A stretch of 64,000 bases of DNA, taken from assembly GCA_037954665.1 (NCBI GenBank), contig JBBMOL010000023.1:1178001-1242000 (forward strand), written 5' to 3'. The DNA comes from Laguncularia racemosa (taxonomy: Eukaryota; Streptophyta; Magnoliopsida; Myrtales; Combretaceae). A program made the position numbers and the translations under genes. This document shows positions 59,801 to 64,000 of the stretch, one piece after another; position 1 is the first letter of the stretch; the number at the start of each line of letters is the position of its first letter. The notes beneath the pieces are model-generated. The model had not been told where the DNA came from, made no database searches, and worked only from the letters and a program-made list of their open reading frames with translations.

Positions 59801-61669
59801 AGAACCACACTTTCTCTAAGATGGGTGTGATGTCTTTGTCCTTGTCGAATTGAAAATAAAAGAAGCCATTAGGGTTGACAAGAATGCCTTGGAGTCCGAA
59901 GTCCTTCCAGAGCTTGGTGGCTATAGCGTGAACAAGAGTGTAAGGCATTTTGCGACTGATGAAGTGCCCTACTAGTGTAGACTCCCAATAGGTGGCTCCC
60001 TCATCCTCAACAGATTGTGGGATTTTTACCTTGGGTATTTCGGAAGAGGTATTTGGTGGAATGAAACAAAGATGGAAGTCCGGGGGGGTTGGTGGGGTTC
60101 CCTAAAGGCAAGTTTGGGCGTAGGATTTTGCTGGTTTAGGTGGGGATGGGGGTTGGTGTTGGCTGGAAAGGGGTGTTTTTGGTTGTTTTTGGGGTCCAAT
60201 GTGGTTTTGCCATTAAGGGAAGGATTTTGGGAGTGGATAAAGTCAGAGCTGAGAAAGGGGACGTTGTGTGTAGCCTTTTGGGGAGACAATATGTTAGGGA
60301 TCTTGGCTGTGGCAAGGGTACAAGACTCCAAAATTTCTCTTTTGGGAAGGCCAGCTGTGACCTTTCCATGTGTTTGAAAAGGTACTGTTTCCTTTTCCTT
60401 AATGGGGCGCCTTGGACTTGGCGCTGTTGTGTGGATATCCAGTGGACTTATGGAGTGATGGTGTACAGCTTGGGAGCTCCGGTGGTCGGAGGAGCTTCCT
60501 AGCTGTCCATGGGGGTGGTGGGGGACTTCCGGCAGCATTTTAGGTAGTGAATCGGACGGGTGAGTGGGTGGCTAGGTAGTTTTCCTAAGTCTGGTAGAGT
60601 GTATAACGTTACCTAAAGGAAATGGTCCTCTAGGGAAGGGAGTAAGGGCAGAGGGTAGAGAGAGGAGAGAGCATTTTCTCACTCTACATTTTGATAACTC
60701 AACTTTAGCAATTTATATCTTAGAGTTGTTTCTTTTGCTTTTTTGGATCTGGTTATATAGAAGCGAAAAGAAGAGGGAGAAAGTGTTGTGTTGGGATGTT
60801 TAAAATTGAAAGTGGAATATGGAGTGAATTAATTGAGAATATTTCCTTTCTAAATCCATGTTTTTATATGAAATTGGAGAGAAACGAATTCAATCAGGGG
60901 ACATAGGTCTAAAGGTCCCAATTGGTACCTTTGAATTGTAATTCCATATTTCCATTAGAAAATGTTAAAACAGCCTTAGTGGCAATATTCACTAAAATAA
61001 AATGATGGTCTTTTTTGTCCAACGAATTCTTTGTTTCTGTTCCTTTCTCTTTTGTTATATTAACCAAATGAGGATGGAGAAATATTTTTGTTCATTTCCT
61101 TCCTACTCACACTTCTTTTCCCTTTACTTCCCTTCATTTTGACTTATTTTTGCTCGTGTCTCTTGCTGTTTAAGTTGCCAAACACAGTGCATATCTTGTC
61201 CAAAGATTTCATTACGTATTCCTCTAGTGGGTCTTTTACCTCCATCATGGCTTTTTGTACGATCATGATGCAAGGGCAATCATCCATTTTGTACGCTGCT
61301 TCCTTAAAATATAACCCCCTGTCCTGAAATTTCTATTGTAGCTACATGTTCTGGGTTAGCAGAGGGAAAGGGCAATCTCATCTTAATTTTAAATTGACTT
61401 TATCTTTTGCTGACATTTGGATAATCTGTTACTTCTTGTTTGATGTAATAAACCTCTTGCAGTTGGAGAACCCAAAGGTAGATAATAAAGGTTATGGTGA
61501 AGTTGTTATAAGTGACGACGAGGTTGCAGTTGCTGCTAGCCCAAGTGGAACGGCTCATGCCTTAGTGAATGTGGATCCTGTACATTCTACACATTTCATG
61601 GGATGCCAAGACAGCATCATAGACTATAACAAAACCAGCAATGATTTTAATGTTTGGAAAGATCTCTAA
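53887..61669 (+). CDS. Membrane-anchored RmlC-like cupin protein
   Basis: Three exons join in frame with GT-AG borders: 53887-54298, 54985-55109 and 61463-61669 (247 residues plus stop). Exon 1 encodes a Ser/Pro-rich N-terminus (MANPRRSSYTTTIDIPDSQP), a hydrophobic anchor around residues 51-66 (AFPFLLSLFLFLTWVSL) and a polar stretch. Exon 2 carries the cupin motif GGVRGNHRHHTCNETFVIWG with the HxH...E...G pattern that binds a metal ion. Exon 3 completes the barrel (GYGEVVISDDEVAVAASPSG, TAHALVNVDP) and ends NVWKDL. Proteins of this layout are conserved in plants but, to my knowledge, uncharacterised. A type II membrane protein with a lumenal or extracytoplasmic cupin is a reasonable inference. 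No stop or frameshift in the exons, so it is probably functional. Intron 2 contains an antisense LINE. Confidence 0.87.
55116..55139. repeat. (CT)n microsatellite
   Basis: About eleven CT repeats lie six bases past the donor of intron 2 of the cupin gene. Confidence 0.9.
55211..55225. repeat. Left target site duplication of the LINE
   Basis: AGAGTTGTTTCTTTT is identical to 60722-60736. It precedes the short T run that is the LINE poly(A) tail read on the + strand. Confidence 0.93.
55450..58861 (-). pseudogene. LINE ORF2 (endonuclease and reverse transcriptase), disrupted
   Basis: Starts MNIAAWNVRGLNDPLKA at 58861, the usual beginning of a plant L1 ORF2. The endonuclease domain includes VPWMVLGDFNITKSPFEKQG (about 58440). 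Reverse transcriptase spans about 57700-56400, with EKAPGLDGY, FRPIACCNVLYKAVSKVLA and the catalytic motif reading CFVDDLLIF (about 56830) where FADD is usual. A zf-RVT segment follows (CGGLRIPNLHLWNKALQIKH at 56330, IPRHSFILWLAWLRKLS near 55740). Stops separate these frames. The second endonuclease Asp region is interrupted by frameshifts. Confidence 0.88.
58895..60538 (-). pseudogene. LINE ORF1 (nucleic-acid binding), disrupted
   Basis: A 170-codon Pro-rich start (60538-60026) shifts frame near 60050 into KIPQSVEDEGATYW and then a DUF4283-like domain at 59948-59505 (ATKLWKDFGLQGILVNPNG, FQFDKDKDITPILEKVWFF, PVWITLNRIPCELLSAEGLN). The same text continues past a frame change as DYQWIPPHCNKCQVFGHKCQ (about 59500-59440), a zinc knuckle with the His-Cys spacing shortened, so probably damaged. 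A Ser/Lys-rich tail ends at 58895. Confidence 0.8.
60722..60736. repeat. Right target site duplication of the LINE
   Basis: AGAGTTGTTTCTTTT is identical to 55211-55225 and marks the 5' end of the LINE insertion. Confidence 0.93.
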
Positions 61670-64000
61670 GTATTGAGTTCATTGATTAGGTTTGCTTCTA
61701 CCATGTTGCTTGACCTGTATTGTCTTCGGCATGTGAACGAATTAGATTGTCAGCAGCTTTTGGCCCAGATTTCTGTCTTTATGAAATGGCCAATATTACC
61801 GGAAAGCATTTAGAGAGAAATATATGTACATAAAACCACGGTTGCAATTACTTGGCATCCATTTTTTCCCCCCTTTTTCAACACAAATTGTATACTAGTC
61901 CCAACTCACACAAATGTGCTTGCTTTCTTGTTAATCAACTTCAAGTTTTAGTATCTGCAGCATAATTGATTGTCATATGAGCAATAAATATGGTCATACT
62001 ACAAAGCAAATACTTTAATGTGAAGTCAATGCAGAACCTTTGCATTTATTTTCGAATTTTCACTCTGAAGTTCGATTTATGGCCTTTCCAACTGGCCTAG
62101 GCCGTTTGTGGGGGATAAAAATGACCAGTTAGTAGCTGTTAGGGCTAGTCGGTGAGATCACGGTGCTTTGGTCCTCTTCACAGTTCATGCTTCGGTAGAG
62201 GTGATGTTATGGGCTAAAAATGGATCGATTCGGTCTAAGGCATAAACCTCTGTTGGCCACGTTTGGGAGAATAAAAACTAGAGCACTATAAACAGATTAA
62301 GTTGAGATGATATGGTATTAAATTCGAGTATAAACATAACTCAAATTTCGGAATCCAAGCTCAATTGAGTTTATTCATTTATTTATTTATTTGTCAAGAT
62401 CGGCTTGCAAGTAATGAGTTCGAGCTTGATTCAAGTTTTAGTAGGCTTGCTAGTTTATTTAGCTAAATATCTTGAAGTTTAAATTTGAATTAATAAATTA
62501 TTTAAGTACTTCAAGCTTGAACACAATTTGACTATCGTGGAATCAATCTTGCTTAAATATTGCATTGAACTTGAATAATTTGCAAGTAACTTTTGGATTT
62601 GTAAGTGTGACGCTAAAGGGATAAAATGAGAAAAACGAAATAAAGACAGATTAAAAAGGAAAAATCAATCTCAGCAAAATACACTCATGTATCAGTGAAG
62701 CCGATGTAGGCTTAAACGTCCCCTTCCTAAGGCGTAAGGAGCGTCATTTGTGGAGTGTAAATATCATGGACGGACGTGATTTAATGGGGTTTTATTTTAC
62801 GTACTCACAACGGCTCTTTTTCCCAGGCCGTGTACTGTGACGATGGGCTTGGGAAAGAAGGGAGAAGCAAGTCATGCTAGACGGTTTTTACAAGCCCTAT
62901 GCAAGCGAGCCCATCAAGACAAATCTGCTTGAAGGTTCAATATTCTCATTGAGATCCGAGGGATGCCTTACATACTCTTTTAACTTAATTGGCATTGAAC
63001 TTTTGGTCGTGTGAAGCACATGGGTTAATTTCATAAGGGCTATGGATTGAATGAAATATTGACATTACAACTACACTTCAATTGTTTTCTTATATAAAAT
63101 TTTGTGTTTTATTTCAACTTAATAAAAGAATTTAGGACTTGTTTTCTTCATATCTATTCATCATTTTCTCTCTCTTTATTTATTTATTTCAAGTGCAGTC
63201 AAAGTACTAGATCTCTATGTTTTTTAAATCCCAATGAAGTCCATATTTTAATTTTTATAATGAAGTTCTAAACCTTTTGAAAAACGTCAAATTATATCCT
63301 AAACCTATGTATCCTTTGCTATTTGGTCTTAAAATTTTCTGAACCAACTAGCTTAGACCAATTGAGGGAACTATCATGGCTGAAACTCTATTTTACCTTT
63401 TTTACAAAGTTTTCTATTCCTAAATTCCTAAAGATATGATTTGAGAATGGAGAAACTTGATTCGATACTAAAGAATGCACAGTCTCGGTTTAATTGTCCA
63501 TTTGGAGCATTCATTCCATGTTGCTATCAGTATGTAGTAACCTTAAACCTGGTTACTAAGTGAAGTTCTTTTCTTTCTTTAATTAGATGGATTGGTCTAG
63601 GTACTGCCGGTTCCGAACATTATCATCTTCTTTTTAATTTTTAAAGAGAAGATTTCAAGTACTTCTATGATCCATTCACTATTTTAATAAAATTAGTCTA
63701 ACCTATAATTTTATTATTAAATTATATAAATTAGGTTATATAGATTTTATGAAAAAAAAAAAAAACACAGATGAAATCATAAAAGAATCGGAAGATTTCT
63801 GGTTTGATCCTTTCCCCCCAAACCACAGAACCACCATTTCTACAAATCATAAAAACTCATTTATACATGAATCATGTCCTTTCAATAGGATTTTCTTTTC
63901 TTTTTTCTTTTTTAATCTGAAGAATGTAGGTTCTTCTTTTAAATATAGGACAGCATGAATGGAATAATTTCTCTAGAGAGTAAATAAAGTTGGGGGGGTA
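61670..64000. other. 3' flank of the cupin gene and intergenic DNA
   Basis: The 3' untranslated region probably ends near the AATAAA at 61983-61988, about 315 bp after the stop. Farther on, 62316-62585 holds a repeat rich in GAGCTTGA/CAAGCTC words, a style common in plant transposons. The sequence from about 62640 to 62940 is less AT-rich without an ORF; after that it is AT-rich with poly-A tracts. No gene was seen. Confidence 0.45.

Larger units (their letters stand above)
55226..60721 (-). mobile_element. L1-type LINE, near full length, antisense in cupin intron 2
   Basis: A 5.5-kb non-LTR element is flanked by a 15-bp target duplication (AGAGTTGTTTCTTTT). On the minus strand it has a leader, ORF1 (DUF4283 and a zinc-knuckle-like region), ORF2 (endonuclease, reverse transcriptase, zf-RVT), then a short A tail. 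It has several frameshifts and stops and is inactive. The intact duplication and near-complete length point to a single full insertion event. Confidence 0.93.

Noticed and set aside
58899..60502. Plus-strand ORFs of 60-120 codons within the LINE.
   Set aside because: They lie opposite LINE ORF1, whose DUF4283 and zinc-knuckle text is on the minus strand.
63220..63420. Similarity to the MITE-like repeat at 622-923.
   Set aside because: Only loose AT-rich word sharing was seen; no inverted ends were found.

Overview
This is nuclear DNA of a flowering plant, most likely a eudicot. It is AT-rich, its genes are split by GT-AG introns, and it carries plant-type Copia and Gypsy LTR retrotransposons, an L1-type LINE, hAT DNA transposons and plant mobile domain (PMD) fragments. 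Large introns packed with transposons are well known in some woody dicots such as grapevine, but the species cannot be fixed from the sequence alone. There is no bacterial, plasmid or CRISPR content.

Only two host genes are convincing, both on the + strand. The first (3724-22884) is the C-terminal half of an MFS transporter of the ZINC INDUCED FACILITATOR-LIKE (ZIFL) family. Eight exons give 259 codons; the 5' exons lie before the window. One intron (7127-21981, 14.9 kb) holds two complete Copia elements, both antisense to the gene, and a GC-rich element with tRNA-Gly-like pieces of mitochondrial type. The second gene (53887-61669) is a three-exon gene for a 247-residue protein with an N-terminal membrane anchor and a cupin (RmlC-like) domain. 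Its second intron (6.35 kb) holds a nearly full-length antisense LINE with a 15-bp target duplication.

Between the genes lies a transposon field. At 23319-26609 is a probable 3.3-kb solo Gypsy LTR. At 26918 to about 40560 is a decayed Gypsy element opened by later insertions, including a 5-kb hAT transposon (30729-35785) with a perfect 8-bp target duplication inside the reverse transcriptase region. That hAT carries a broken transposase and, antisense to it, a PMD protein fragment with only one internal stop. At 42378-48769 is a second Gypsy element with a 1.8-kb 5' LTR but only about 50 bp of 3' LTR. At 50244-53410 is a second, decayed PMD gene, itself split by a 646-bp nonautonomous hAT (perfect 8-bp duplication) whose ends match the 5-kb hAT.

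All TE coding regions contain stops or frameshifts and none looks autonomous. The most unusual points are the giant TE-loaded intron, the mitochondrial-type tRNA-Gly pieces in the GC-rich repeat, the hAT with a PMD cargo, and the parent-like/MITE pair of hAT elements. I did not find a clear new molecular system.
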